The notes under the pieces: model-generated
The model's database searches: none
The model's input: only the letters and a program-made list of their open reading frames with translations
What the model was told of the DNA's origin: nothing
Assembly (NCBI RefSeq): GCF_963583255.1
Contig: NC_084813.1
Span: 2,915,001-2,979,000 of the forward strand
Reading direction: 5' to 3'
Source of the DNA: Pyrus communis
Lineage: Eukaryota > Streptophyta > Magnoliopsida > Rosales > Rosaceae
DNA: 64,000 bases
Position numbers and translations under genes: made by a program
In this document: piece after piece, positions 23,401-34,939 of the stretch
How positions within the stretch are numbered: the first letter of the stretch is position 1
Layout of the letters: each line of letters begins with the position of its first letter

Positions 23401-23847
23401 CTATTTTTGTCAAGCCGTTATGTATTTTCAACAACCTCGTATGGTTGGTAACTGTAATTGCGATGATTGTGCACTCTCGTAAATATAGATGATTTTGTTG
23501 GAAAAAGATTTTCTGACACAATAAAGTCATTGCAAAAAACATTTGTTGTTGTTTGAAAAGTAATTTCGACAACTCTATAAGTATTTGCGACCAAAATTCC
23601 ATGATGAAAATAAAATAAGTTTGCCATTTTGAACATTCATTTCCGACATAAATACAACTATTAACAACGAGTCATGTGTGTCCAAAATGAATTAATTCCG
23701 GCCGCTAGTCGGAACAAAAGTATTTCCAATGGGTCAATTTCCGATGCTCAGCGAGGGCTTTTTCCCGTCGAAAATAAGTATTTGCGACGACAAAAAGCCT
23801 TTTCCGACTGTATTTGACCCTCGCTAAGGACACTTTGTTTTGTAGTG

Positions 23848-24134
23848 TGATCATTATCAATAGAAAGATTAATTATGGACTAGAAAATTTCTTGTTTCCA
23901 ATTGTTGTTTGAAATAACGTGAGCCTAAGAACGGTTGAGAAGGATACAAATGGAGGATGATATTTTGTTGTCCATAGAAATCCCGAGGTGTTCGGCCACA
24001 AAACTTGGACTATTGATGAGAGTGCACCAAGAATTGCGTATGCATTGGAAACGCATCAGAGATTTGGGCGGTAACTTGGATAGGATTTCAACCACCCTAT
24101 CTTCAGGAGTTTCACTTTCATGCACCTGGGAAAT
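23848..24134 (-). pseudogene. SFBB: SFBB piece 1: F-box domain
   Basis: Reads ISQVHESETPEDRVVEIL, followed by the F-box core LPPKSLMRFQCIRNSWCTLI and SPSFVAEHL. The initiator position is ATT (24134-24132) instead of ATG; an in-frame ATG exists upstream at 24164 but lies inside an LTR. A stop follows CILLNRS at about 23927, where SFBBs have Gln, and another comes after WKQEIF. The piece ends at SIDND, where the CACTA-like insertion begins. Confidence 0.9.
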
Positions 24135-24151
24135 GTTCGCAGTTTTGTTCC

Positions 24152-25304
24152 TGTTTGGGCCCAAAATAATATTTTTGGGCCAAGCGTAGGTTTATGTTCG
24201 GCCTAAGGCTTTTCCAAATGTACTATGGGTTGTCTAGTGGTCATAAGCCACTCAATTAGGGCGGTCTAATCCTATGGCAAGAAGGAGTGATTTGGATAAG
24301 GGCGGATGAGTCTAAGTCCTAGTATGATAAGGAGTCTCAATGGAGTGAGGACGCTGAGATTTGAGAAGTGAAGGTGGCCGGATAAAGAGTTTGGTTCAAA
24401 GTCCTATTAGGAGTAGGATTGGCCGAGCCCTGGTAGGACTAGGACGACGAATCCTAATTCGAGTATAGTTCTGATTCGGCCACGACGAGATTGGCTGCTA
24501 TAAATAGGAATGGAATGCGTCATTCAAGCCTCCTCCAATTCAACACACAACTGCCTTGCGCAAAGCTCTCAAACATCTTGAGATTTTTTATTTTCTTTTT
24601 TCGCCAACACACCTTCAGTTTGGATAAATAGCACTGTGAAGGCAATCGGCGAACATCTTCAGTTTGGATAAACAACACTGTTACCGTAGAATCAGTCGAC
24701 TGAGGAGCACCTTCAGTTTGGATAAATAGTACTGCGTCGAGGCCGACTAGTTACCTATCCAAGTCTCGATCTAGAAGGGTTTCCGAATCCTTATTGGCAG
24801 AGGTCATCTTATTAGCTTTCTCGGCGAAGTGAGGTGTTACAAGTTACTACATTCGGCACATTAAACGCTGAGTGGTTTTATGATTGGATACTCACAAGTA
24901 AGTTTTAGAGTTCGGCATTCTGACAGCCGAACCACATTTACCATCAAGACATACATCTCTTTTGAGTACCTGTGTCCGTATAATTTGGAGCCGGTTCAAT
25001 ATACTTATACTCTTACGAATATAATCACCGTGACCGAACCCGACACCGACGATTCACGAACTTCGCAGAACTAGCAACCTTGTTTTCTGGCTCGAGAACC
25101 CAAAGACCGAGACGTGTCCTTGCTCAGTTGCAGTTGCAAGATCAAAAAGTCAGTAGCGCGTTCGAAGCAACATCAACAAATTTTACTCCTCGGCTGAGCT
25201 CAGCCGACGAGTTGACACGCCTCGCATACAATTGAAGGACGTAGTTAGCTCATTAGTTACTCGGCCTGCGTGCCACGTAGACTTGGTAGTTTTTAGGGTC
25301 AATA
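24152..25304 (+). mobile_element. Solo LTR of a gypsy-like element in the SFBB 5' flank
   Basis: Starts TGTTTGGGCCC and ends GGGTCAATA (CA mutated to TA). It has a perfect five-base duplication GTTCC (24147-24151 and 25305-25309). A TATA box CTATAAATAG lies at 24498-24507. Downstream are three copies of CTTCAGTTTGGATAAA.A (24616, 24658, 24713). Its promoter points away from SFBB. Confidence 0.85.
24498..24507 (+). promoter_or_regulatory. TATA box of the solo LTR
   Basis: CTATAAATAG in a GC-moderate context about 350 bp into the LTR, the expected U3/R position. Confidence 0.6.
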
Positions 25305-25309
25305 GTTCC

Positions 25310-27744
25310 ACATGAATTCTTCACACATACTAGCATATAGGCACACACAAAGTGTGTGAATTTTTTTTTTTAAGAGAATGTGGGAGTGGTAAGTTTTTGT
25401 TTTCTTTTTTTGCTTTTTTTTTTTTTTTTTTTAATTAGAGATATGTTAGGATTACATGTAGGCTTCGAAAAAAAAAATAGCACAATTTGGTTGTGTGAAA
25501 TTACATTTTTGCCCCATATTTCTTATTCATGTTCTGTTTTAATTAGAGGGTTAAACTAGTAATTTCATAGAATTTTGGTTGACAATGAGTATTTTATTAA
25601 TTATTAGAGATATATACACAAGAAAGAACACCACAAGTTTGAGAGAAAAACTAAATCAAACTCCAAGTCGCTATGGTTGGTAGGTTGAGGTTCAATTACT
25701 AAACATATTACTACTAAGATGCTAAAATCAAATAGTACTAAATAAACTTGCAATTCCATAACCACAACATATGTAGCTAACAAAGAAAACCGGGGTGATC
25801 CAATCAGTTTCGAATTTTATGATGGACGATACGTTCAACTTTTACATTGTTATTTTTAATGATACAAAAATAACCATTGAAATTTGACCTTTGTATTGCA
25901 CACTACATTAAGTAAGAAAGGAAAATTCACATATTCTATACACAAGTTAATAAATTAAGCCAAAATTTTCGTTAGAAATAAAATCGCATAACCACTTTTC
26001 ATCTAAGTTCATCCCAATTTCTTTCTATCTTCTATTCATCCAGAATTTAAAATTTAATTCACATATTCATACGCTATATGGATAATCTGGAAGATACAAC
26101 TTTACATATTTCTAATTTTAAAGAGGCATCTGCACATATGGCTGAATTGTGGTCGAGTTCACATAGTGGCGAATTACCACCCTCCACCCCCTTCTTCTTT
26201 CTCTTTTCTCTTTTTTATTTTTAGTTTAAATTTTCACACAATTTTCTATGTAATTTGGATTAATTGTTTGGAGTTTCTTTTTAAAGTTTTGGATTATTAT
26301 CTTATGGATATTATGTTATTGAATGATTTATTAAGTGAATGAAATTATATTTCTTTTTTCATGCGGTCAATTCAATTAATTTATTTCTAGCTATGCGGCA
26401 GATAGTGCAACTATGGACACCATATTGTGTGAACGTCACTATGTTACTAACTTCATACATAAGCTGCGCTTCTAATGACCCTCTGAGGCCTATCAAATCT
26501 TATTGAAGGATACGGCACTGCCTGTATCATGTTGTTCAATGATACTGAATAAACTCTTAAAAGGCACTTTATTCTCATCATACCGGAAGAAAATTATTAA
26601 GCATTAAAGATATTCGGGATAATAATTACCATGCTGAAACCCTTGAACTAAGCACATCATTCCTTGCAGCACTTAACCAAAGTAAGCACATCAAACTTGG
26701 CAACGCTCACTGCAAAGCCTCCAATCTTTCTCCAAAAGATTCAAGGGGATGTTTGTTGCGGAAATTATATTAACCGAAATTAACCCAACTAAGTTCAAAT
26801 TTTAATGCTCACAAGTGTATGAATCGTAAAGTAATATAGTAGGCGAGCACAAGATCATTCTAACTAAGATTGATATAATTCTAATTATCTAACTTAATTT
26901 ATGTTGCACTCGAACTAAAATTGTACGATTGATGATTTGAGAAAGAATTCTAAAATTCTGAATGTAAACAGAAGGGAAATGAGCTTACAAAGTGATTGGG
27001 AATGACGAACAAGTAGGAAAAAAAAATTATAATTCGATTGTGAAAGACACTAGAGCATTCGATTCACCATAACTGGTTCAACTTAATTCCAACAGTTAAT
27101 TATTAGTGAGCAATCATTCAATTTGATGGTCTAGTTCCCTGAATTCATATAGTATCTATGACATCTAGATTACTACGTATACTTATATGTGCTAACAATC
27201 TATGGCATCTAGATTATTAAGCACATAAAAATTCATTAACGATTTGAGAACTAGGGACCATATGAAACCTAGTGTATGACATCCACATCAAGCAATTAAA
27301 AGTATCATTTGCAAGACGCTAAAAACCAAATTAACAACATGGCATATGTGATAATTCGAATCAAATATACTCAATTGTAAGGGTGGATTCTTTTGTCAAA
27401 TTACCGTGTCAATCGAATTGCCAACCATACCTTACCGATTTTGTGCAAATCGATAATGGCACGGTATTATACCAAACTGAAATTCTATGGTACAATATTG
27501 GTATTCGATACCATTATCATGGTATTACCATATCGTACCGAAAAATATAATATATAAAAAGGTCATTTTGATTCCGATCCCTAATCAACATAGTTGCTAG
27601 AATGAAACCTTATTTATTTAAATAGTTTGATCAAGGTCCCTAGCATCATTTAAGGGATTTAACTCATGCATTTATGCATTCAATATCCCACAAATTATGA
27701 AATTTAAACAAATTCAAATAATATTGTTACAAAAATAACAATTA
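25310..27744. other. No gene recognised; former SFBB upstream flank and decayed LTR-like sequence
   Basis: 25310 onward should be the original SFBB promoter side. 26752-27340 weakly resembles the R/U5 part of gypsy LTRs (GCGGAAATTATATTAACC, GAATCGTAAAGTAATATAG), and 27370-27540 has repeated ACGGTAT/ATACCGT-like motifs. I cannot assign boundaries. Confidence 0.3.
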
Positions 27745-30735
27745 TTAATTCCCAACATAGACATTAGTAATGGTCTGAAACCTATTTAGAGTGATGCCGA
27801 TGTACAAAAGATGTGCAACTTTGTTCCAAAGGCTCGAGTGTTAGACATGTAAATTGAAGAATTGTTTGCAGAAGAAGCCCTCACCAAGGAACAACATTTT
27901 ATGAAGTCTATGTTGTGCACTGGTCGAAGCACAGTGGTTATAGAGGAATTAAATGATGAGGAAGGGGATGTTAGGGCAATAACTTGTAAACCAAGAAAAA
28001 GAAAGGGATTGTTAGCTATTGAAGAACCCTTAGATAATAAGGGGGTGTCTGTAGAAGAATAGGTGACTATTATGTGCTTGGATGATGGTTTACACCAAGA
28101 AGAGGTGGCTAATAAAAGTGTGGTTGAGGTGGGTGCTACATATGTGAATGAGGTTGAAGATGTACAAGTTGCTCGAGAAGGAGGTTTAGAAAATGTACAA
28201 GTTGCTAAACAAGGCAGTCTAAAAGATGTACAAGTTCCTCCAGAAGGTGTACAAGATAGTGAAGAAAGTGATAGGGAAGATGGTTATACCTTCTTTGATG
28301 TACATGTCGAATTTGAAGGAGATAATGATGAAAGTGATGAAGAAGATGCTGAAGAAGAAAATGACTTTGTAGAGAGTGATTATAGGAGTGATGAAGATAA
28401 CCCAAAATTTGCCAAGTATGATGGGATTCAACAAGCACATGAAGTGCAATATGAGCAAAGAACAAGAAGGCAGTCTGAGGGGGAAAAAAAACAGCAAACG
28501 GAGGAGAGCAATGAAGGAGAAGAAGAACAACTAAATGAAGGAGAAAGGGAGAAATAAGAAGAGGAAAGACAAGAATAGGTTGAAGAAGCTGGAGATGAGG
28601 AGATGAATCTGGTTCATGAACCAGATTATAATTCTAATGATCTGGAAAGTGTACATTCTGAAGATGAAGAAAGAGGCAAAAAAAGAGAGCATTATCTAGA
28701 GTTTAATGAGAAAATGGACATGAAGAATCCACATCTTAGTCTAGGGCTAGGGCTTATTTTCAAAGATAGTTTGCAATTCAAGACAGCTGTCATCATGTAT
28801 TCTTTAGGGAATGGATATGGGGAAATTCATTTTCCTAGGAATGAGAAGTTGAAGACTATTGCAAAGTATGCAAAGAACTGCCCTTAGATGTGTGCTGCTG
28901 GCAAGATGTATGGAGCAAACAGCATCTAAGTCAAGATAGTCCTTGATCATCACACTTATGGGAAGACTTGGGCAAATAAGAACATGATAGTTCCTTTACT
29001 CACAAATTTGTACTTAGATCGGATAAAGCTTAATCCCACATGGCATGTGGATTCCTTTTCAGCCACTGTGGAATTCGAGTCGAATCATGAGTGTACAAGG
29101 ATGAAGGCTTATAGGGTATTGGATAGGGCTTTCAAGGTTATTGAAAGGAAACATGCAGAGCAATATACAAAACTATGGAATTTTGCTGAAGAAGTAAGGA
29201 AAACTAACCCTAGAAGCATTATGAACTTGAAATTGGATTTGCAAAGCTTTCAGAGGATATATGTTTTCTTAGCGCATTCAAAGAAGGCTTTTAGGTAGGA
29301 TGTAGACCTTTGATAGGTTTAGATGTGTGCCACTTAAAGGTTTTACATGGAGGGCAGTTACTATGTGTTGTTGGCATTGATCCAAACGATGAGACATGGG
29401 TTATTGCTTATGCAGTGGTGGAAATGGAAAATAAGACAGCTTGGATTTGGTTCTTAGAACTCTGAGTTGATAATGAGGATATTGCAAACCAAAGTGGGTG
29501 GACATTTATCAATGACAAGCAAAATGGGCTAATTCTAACATTTCAAAAGGTTCTCCCCAGATGCCACCACAAATTTTGTGTAAGGTATTTGTACACAAAC
29601 TATAGGAATTTGTTCAAGGGGAAAACTTTGAAGGATGCTCTATGGGCAATTGCCAAAACAACAACGGTTCCACACTTTAAAAAGGCAATGAAAGATGTGA
29701 AAAAGCTAGATGAGAAAGCCTACAAAATGGCTAGCGAAGAAGCCTGCAACTAAATAGAGCAAGTCCCACTTTGAAATCTATCCAAAGTGTGACATGTTGC
29801 TGAATCATTTGTGTGAATCATTCAATGCAGTCGTACTAGTGTCAAGGCTAAAGCCTATTATAACTATGTTGTAAATGATTCACACCATGTTGATGAAGAG
29901 AATTCAAATGAGGGAGGTATATGACAAAACAAGTAGGAGATCTCTTCCCTAAGATTTAGAAGAAGCTGGAGGAAGCTAAACTCTTAATTGGCAAGTGCAT
30001 TGCACAATGGTTAGGAGGGACCAAATTTCAAGTGGATGCTGGAGGTGGGGAACAATATGTAGTGGACTTGGTTGAGAAGACATGCTCTTGTAGGAATTAT
30101 GACTTGACATGAATACCTTGCAACCATGCAATAGCTTCCATCCATTTCAAGAGAGAAAAATCTGAGGATTATGTGGATGCTTACTATTCAAAGGCACGGT
30201 ACTTGGAAGCTTATTCTCACTTAATAATGCCAATGCATGGTACGTCAATGTGGGAGGATACTGAAAACCAACCAATCTTGCCTCCATTATATACAAGGCA
30301 ACCTAGAAGACTAAGGAAGAAGAGAAACAAAGAAGCTGGTGAATTAGAGAAAGATGGTGACCAAACTCCCACCAACCCACCAAATAATCCTGAAGGTCCT
30401 CCTAAGCCATTTAAGCTAGGAAGGAAATGGCAAGGTGCTTTGAAGTGTACTATATGCAAGCAAGAATGACATAATTCAAGGGCCCATCATCGACATCTTC
30501 CTCCAAGGGACAAACAGGTAACATTTTGTACTTTCTTTAATCCTTTAATCATTTCATCGTTTAATCCTTTAATCCTTTAATCCTTTAATCTTTTAATCCT
30601 TAATCCTTTAAACCTTTAATCCTTTAATGATTTTATACTGTGTTCTAGGCATCCACATCAGCACGAGGGAGAGCATCATCATCAGCCAAAGCTGCACCTA
30701 GAAAGAGAACAAGGAAATCTAAGATAAAAACCTAA
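27745..30735 (+). pseudogene. Mutator-like (MULE) transposase pseudogene 1
   Basis: In order: end of a PB1-like N-terminal domain (NGLKPI, then a stop); an acidic Glu/Asp-rich linker (28063-28557); and a MuDR DNA-binding region (FKDSLQFKTAVIMYS, 28750-28887, with a stop replacing Trp after NCP). MULE transposase follows: RIKLNPTWHVDSFSA, AEQYTKLWNFAEEVRKTNPRS, then after a frameshift IGLDVCHLK and INDKQNGL carrying the first two catalytic Asp. A SWIM finger CSC...CNH (near 30090-30125) and a terminal CX2CX4HX4H knuckle are each hit by a stop. A short last exon (30650-30735) follows an intron. The 5' end is truncated. Confidence 0.88.
30526..30632 (+). repeat. (TTTAATCC)n-like microsatellite in the last MULE intron
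   Basis: About ten imperfect copies of CTTTAATC between donor CAG/GTAACA (30520) and acceptor TTCTAG/GC (about 30650). Confidence 0.8.
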
Positions 30736-31379
30736 TCGTCTCCTTTGTAGTTTACAACATCAAGTTTATTTTAGAACTTTGCTTTGCATCTGACCTTTTG
30801 TAATGAACATTGAAATTAGACATCAGAAACAAAGGATAGTTCATATGCAAATCCTGAAGCTCATTCACCGAGAGCCACCAAGATGAGAAAAACAAGGAAA
30901 ACCAAGACCTAATGATGTCAGAAATTGTAACAAATTACTTTTTTTTTTTTTTTTATTTTTTTTTTATTTGCGTCATGTTTTCTGTGCAATAGGAACTGAG
31001 ATTATGGTACATGGTTTTGGGAATTCAAACATTGAATTTCTTTTGGTTTTTTGAATTGATTTGTAACCTTGGAAATGCACTGTTTTGTACTGTTTTGCTA
31101 GATGGATTTTAGTAGGTTTTTTTAATCAGTGCACTGTGCATTTTGGGATATTTAAGAATGTCTAATGCATATCTTTGTAAATGTTAGATGGATTAAGGAT
31201 GCTATATGAATTACATTTCATCTTTTGATCTTTGCAAATGTTTTGTTTAAAGTGGACTTTGTGTTCATCTTTTGGTTGTATCATGTGTTTATGTGGGATT
31301 TGTGTTCCTCTCTAGCTTACATTATGTGTTGATGTGGGATTTGTGTTTATGTAGAATTTGGTTTTTTTTAGGTTGTCTT
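30736..31379. other. MULE 3' flank, no gene
   Basis: Includes a second GCAC-rich, Lys/Arg-type fragment near 30880-30915 that echoes the last exon (RKTRKT), a T-run at 30938-30968 and AT-rich sequence. Confidence 0.4.
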
Positions 31380-31429
31380 ATCTTTCCAAATTGAACCCTT
31401 CAAAAAATAAATTTTTTTAAAATATTTTT

Positions 31430-31737
31430 TTAGTTGATGTGGACTAGTTTTGGCGGAAAAAAATTGTGCTCAAAATATACCATTTTTTTTAAAATTATTT
31501 GAAAAAATGACATGGAAATATTTTGGCGGGAAATCTACGGGGTAGTACAACGTGAAAGTCCATATGTGGAGAGGGTGGGACCTAGCATAAGTCACGTCAG
31601 CAAATAACGGAAAAATTGACAGACAACGTAACAGAGGTATGGCATTGCAACAAATTCGTAAGATAAAGTATGACATTGAAACTTCTTAAACATGAGGTAT
31701 GAAATTGTGGTTGACCTATGTTGAGGCAGTTATTTAT
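31430..31737 (+). repeat. Right terminal region of MULE 1
   Basis: Contains GCAACAAATTCGTAAGAT, ATGAGGTATGAAATTGTGGT and the end ATAATTTACCCTAAC. The same segment recurs near 41078-41200 and, as an inverted tip, at 41822-41847. This identifies it as a shared terminal sequence. No left terminus is found next to the 5'-truncated transposase. Confidence 0.65.
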
Positions 31738-31756
31738 AATTTACCCTAACATAAAT

Positions 31757-32265
31757 CATTTAGTTCAGCAAACTTTATCAATCACTCCGGTTTCAAATCA
31801 CTGTTCAGAAAAACATACAAAAAAAGCAGTGGTTCGGAATAACCGAATAACTATGCAGAGTAATGCGCTCTTACTTGTAATTGTCACATGTTGAAAAACG
31901 TTCAAACATGATTAAATGTATCATATATAAGAGAAATTCTTGAAGAAGAGAAATACTCGATGCATATACTTCAAGTAACTATATAAGAGAAAATGCTCTA
32001 TGCATATACTTCAATTAACAAACTTTATACGTAAAACTGAATTTATTAGTTGGTAAGTCAGCCAAAGTTTCTCACTCACTTCGATTGTCAACTCATTGTT
32101 CGCAAAAGAAAAACAGAATAGTACATCAGTTGGATATAACCACACAAAGTAATGCACTCTTACAGCAATTCTCACATGTTGAATGATTGTCATCAAAGAC
32201 CGAGAATCGGATTGCAACGTTCAGACATGATTATACGAATCATATATAAAAGAAAGCAACGAGCT
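31757..32265 (+). repeat. Diverged tandem duplication, about 250-bp units
   Basis: 31757-31965 and 32015-32265 share CAAACTTTAT, TCACTC, GTAATGC.CTCTTAC, TCACATGTTGAA, ACATGATTA and ATCATATATAA in the same order. No coding content. Confidence 0.65.
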
Positions 32266-32947
32266 TTAAACGAAAACCCGAAACCACTATCGCGTAAGAA
32301 TAACTATATTATACAATCAATTCTGAAGTAAATCTGTCGGTAAATTTTCAATATCAATCATCAACGCAGCTCAAATAAACCGAAATAATAAAAATTCCAA
32401 GGGTGAAGTACCGATTTAGTCCCTGAACTATCACCTCAATACAAAATTAAGTCCTTGAATTATTTTTTTTGGTAAAATAAGTCCTTAAATTCATTAAAAA
32501 TTGCTAATTTCATCTCTGCTATTATATTCAAAGCTATTTTGTCCAACTTTTTGTCAACTTAAATCATTTAACACACTTTAGAGTGTAACTAGAAAATGTG
32601 ACCCTTTGTTGCAGGCGCCAAATGTATTAGTCACAACAGGCATGAATAGTTTCCCCACAAAGCAACTGAAACGACGTAATACCTAAGATCAAATGAAGTC
32701 AAATTTCGCTTGCTATATATGGATATGCATGCTATAAGAAACATTCATTTGTAGATCATAATGTGTCATCAATATCATAGTTTTAATTATTCAGTCTACT
32801 ACGTTAGGTTTTTCCAGCCCATGATAAGTTGTCCTAAGTCTATAAGGAATTATTGTTTTAGAGAATTAAATTGTTTTCCCAATTGGAGTTGTTTTTCTAA
32901 TTTTAGTTAGTTTCTCAATTGGAGTAGGATTCATAACTAGATTCCAA
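32266..32947. other. No gene recognised; transposon-like tip at 32405
   Basis: GGGTGAAGTACCGATTTAGTCCCTGAACTATCACCTC near 32401 is of the kind found at plant MULE/MITE ends, but I find no inverted partner. 32850-32960 has repeated CAATTGGAGT motifs. Confidence 0.35.
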
Positions 32948-33109
32948 TTAGGATTCCAATGGTAATTGTGAAATTGCCTTTCGGTCCTGGAACCGTTTAG
33001 CGCCCTCTGCGATAGCCTGGCTAGCGTGCTGGACGACAAAGTCCGTGTAGTTCTTGACGGTGAGGGTGAGGTTGTTCTTGTTGCCAACCTCCACAGCCTT
33101 GCTCGCCAT
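32948..33109 (-). CDS. Isolated first exon of an unrecognised host gene (fragment)
   Basis: A 53-codon frame begins ATG (33109-33107) in a strong plant context (GATCCATGGCG). It reads MASKAVEVGNKNNLTLTVKN, then YTDFVVQHASQAIAEGAKRF QDR. GC content is about 57%, well above the AT-rich surroundings, and codon use looks coding. After QDR the sequence becomes AT-rich non-coding, so the rest of the gene is missing. 33110-33180 could be 5' UTR. I do not recognise the family. It may be a captured or retroposed gene fragment. Confidence 0.45.
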   Translation of the reverse strand: MASKAVEVGNKNNLTLTVKNYTDFVVQHASQAIAEGAKRFQDRKAISQLPLES

Positions 33110-33739
33110 GGATCTCAACGATGACATTTTCTCCGACTTTATAACAGAATAACAAAAAGAAAAACACGCACATCAACATTCCCAAATCACACATTCTGAT
33201 ACAATCAAATTTTAATCTCCTACCTACCTACTCATTTGTCAAATTCTATACATTCAAAAAAACCACCAACCTTTCTCATTAAATCGAAACTCTCAAACCC
33301 AATTCAATCCCTCATCACAACTCACAACATAAGCTAATTAAAAATTTAAGGCCAAAAAGTGTTCAATTTAACATTTTAAATTTGAAAAAAACTAAACCCG
33401 CAAATTTAAATAATTATGTAAATCCCACCCTTAAATGTTTTAAAATCACAGAAGCTATCCAAGATGTTGTGGTCCCTCTGCAAATGCAACCTGCAAATAA
33501 ATCAATCAACAAAAAAACCAAACGTTAAATAATAATAAAGCTAAAAAACCATAGTGTAAAAAACGTAAATTGTTCGTGTTAAAATCGAATGTTGGGTTAG
33601 CAACACCAAGATCTGGATGGAGAAACTTCATAAACATCAAGCACAAAAATTACAAAATTCATTGCGAAAAAGGGTTAATTTATTCAAATTATAAAATCCC
33701 CAAAAAATTACTACAATGTTCTATAGCGACATCAAATCG
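33110..33739. other. Possible 5' flank of the isolated exon; no gene
   Basis: AT-rich. On the minus strand a GCAG/GTTGCATTTGC acceptor-like site at about 33490 could be part of a 5' UTR intron, but this is weak. Confidence 0.25.
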
Positions 33740-34788
33740 ACAGTGAATGCTCATGAGTGAAACAGAGGGATACGATTGTTGTAGGATGCACGAAAAACCA
33801 AGAGCCTAAACCGAGATGGTGCAATACAACTGACTACTTGTGAAGTACCATAGAATTGAGAGCATGGAGTTTTATCAGAAATATGTTTGACATATAAGTT
33901 GCCAATTTCCTTTATGTTTGGGAAGACGAATTTCTTTTGTAAAGAAAATTTTGAAATCTGGAATTGCGTATCTTCAGTAAACCGGAGGAACGCTGGTCGC
34001 TGGAGGAGCGGCGAAAGACAGAGAATGGGCAAGTGGATACTGTGGATGCAAATTTCTTCCTCCTTGATATTGGACAAAATTGCACAGACAAAACAATTAA
34101 CATCTTTGGTCGAAGCCAAAAACCTTATGTGCCCACAATGAATTGGGGGGGGGGGGGGGGGCTTTGGCCAAAGAATCTCTGATGCCAAAGTTAGAATTTA
34201 GAGAGAAAGTGTGTGAGATTTTTTAGAGAATTTCAAGTGAATTTTGAGGAGAATGATCGAGTTTAAATGGGGCCTCCTTGAGAGAGGACCGGCCACCTAG
34301 CTCCCATTGTGGGCTAGGTTCTTGATTTATATTAATTTGGGAGTTATGGAAATAATTAGCTAATTAATTAGCAAATAGAATAATTGCCTAATTAACTAGC
34401 TAATTAATATCATAAAAGGAGAAAATGTGGTAGAATATATAAGGCATGGCTGGTCCCTTTGGGAGAGAAGGTGACTGGCCTTTTGTGTATTTTTTGGTTG
34501 TAATGGATAGTTTAATTGACAATTAATGGATTAATTAGGCAATAAACCCATTAATTAGCCAATTAACATAATTTAGAAGGAATGGTTTTGGGAATTACCT
34601 TGTAGGAAGGATTTGATGTGGATGGATGAAATAGGTTTTGAATTGTTAACTTTTTTGGGCACTTTTGACTTGGTTGAAAGATGATTGCCTGCTGCTCGTG
34701 TGAAGAAATTCTGATGTGCCTCAAGGTATTCTTGTCCCTTTTTATCCAAAGATCCACGTGTTGCCTTGTGATTATTTTTGGCTCCACA
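33740..34788 (-). repeat. 3' LTR of a large gypsy (Tat-like) element; left edge uncertain
   Basis: The right edge TGGCTCCACA at 34779-34788 abuts a polypurine tract, so this is a 3' LTR read on the minus strand. A TATA-like CCATTTAAACTC at about 34264-34275 is followed by a CT-rich leader with TCTCTCTAAATTC, typical of U3/R. A 145-codon minus frame at 33751-34188 is probably non-coding LTR sequence; its proline run comes from a 17-G tract. I could not find the left end. Confidence 0.5.
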
Positions 34789-34802
34789 AATACCCCCACA
34801 CC
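34789..34802 (-). promoter_or_regulatory. Polypurine tract of the Tat-like element
   Basis: Minus strand GGTGTGGGGGTATT directly precedes the LTR start TGTGGAGCCA. Confidence 0.65.
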
Positions 34803-34939
34803 TATTGGGCTAGTCACAGAAAAACAGGTGTAGAGATTTTCTTGCTTTAGGAAACATAGGTTTGTTTCCTATTTTGATGTAGATTTCCTCTTAAATAAGA
34901 AATTAGATCCTTCTAGGAAAGGGAAATAAATTTCTTTCA

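Larger units (their letters stand above)
16218..23847. mobile_element. CACTA-like DNA transposon insertion, non-autonomous, in SFBB
   Basis: The right edge reads TTTTGTAGTG (CACTACAAAA on the minus strand), the hallmark CACTA terminus. It is flanked by TGA at 16215-16217 and 23848-23850, the three-base duplication typical of CACTA elements. The left edge lacks CACTA. However, subterminal sequence there (TTTTCGAGGGAAAAAAAAG, near 16233) is an inverted relative of ATTTTCGACGGGAAAAAG at the right (near 23760). I see no transposase. Most of the interior is later insertions. Confidence 0.75.
9738..24134 (-). pseudogene. SFBB: S-locus F-box brother (SFBB) pseudogene split by two large insertions
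   Basis: Three collinear pieces together cover a whole SFBB: F-box N-terminus (24134-23848), middle (16217-15682) and C-terminus (10112-9738, ending KSIVSLK and stop). SFBB proteins are pollen F-box subunits of an SCF ubiquitin ligase that recognises non-self S-RNases in apple and pear. The pieces fit without overlap once the target duplications TGA and ATCTC/ATTTC are removed. Besides the insertions, the start codon is ATT. There are in-frame stops in all three pieces (for example at 15968-15970 and 15950-15952) and frameshifts near 15825, 15735, 10060 and 9948. It cannot make an F-box protein. Its neighbours are all transposons. Confidence 0.88.

Noticed and set aside
28205..28530. Minus-strand frames opposite the MULE acidic linker
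   Set aside because: Shadows of GAA/GAT-rich coding on the plus strand.
33751..34188. 145-codon minus-strand frame as a gene
   Set aside because: The polyproline comes from a G homopolymer, no motif is recognised, and it lies within a probable LTR.
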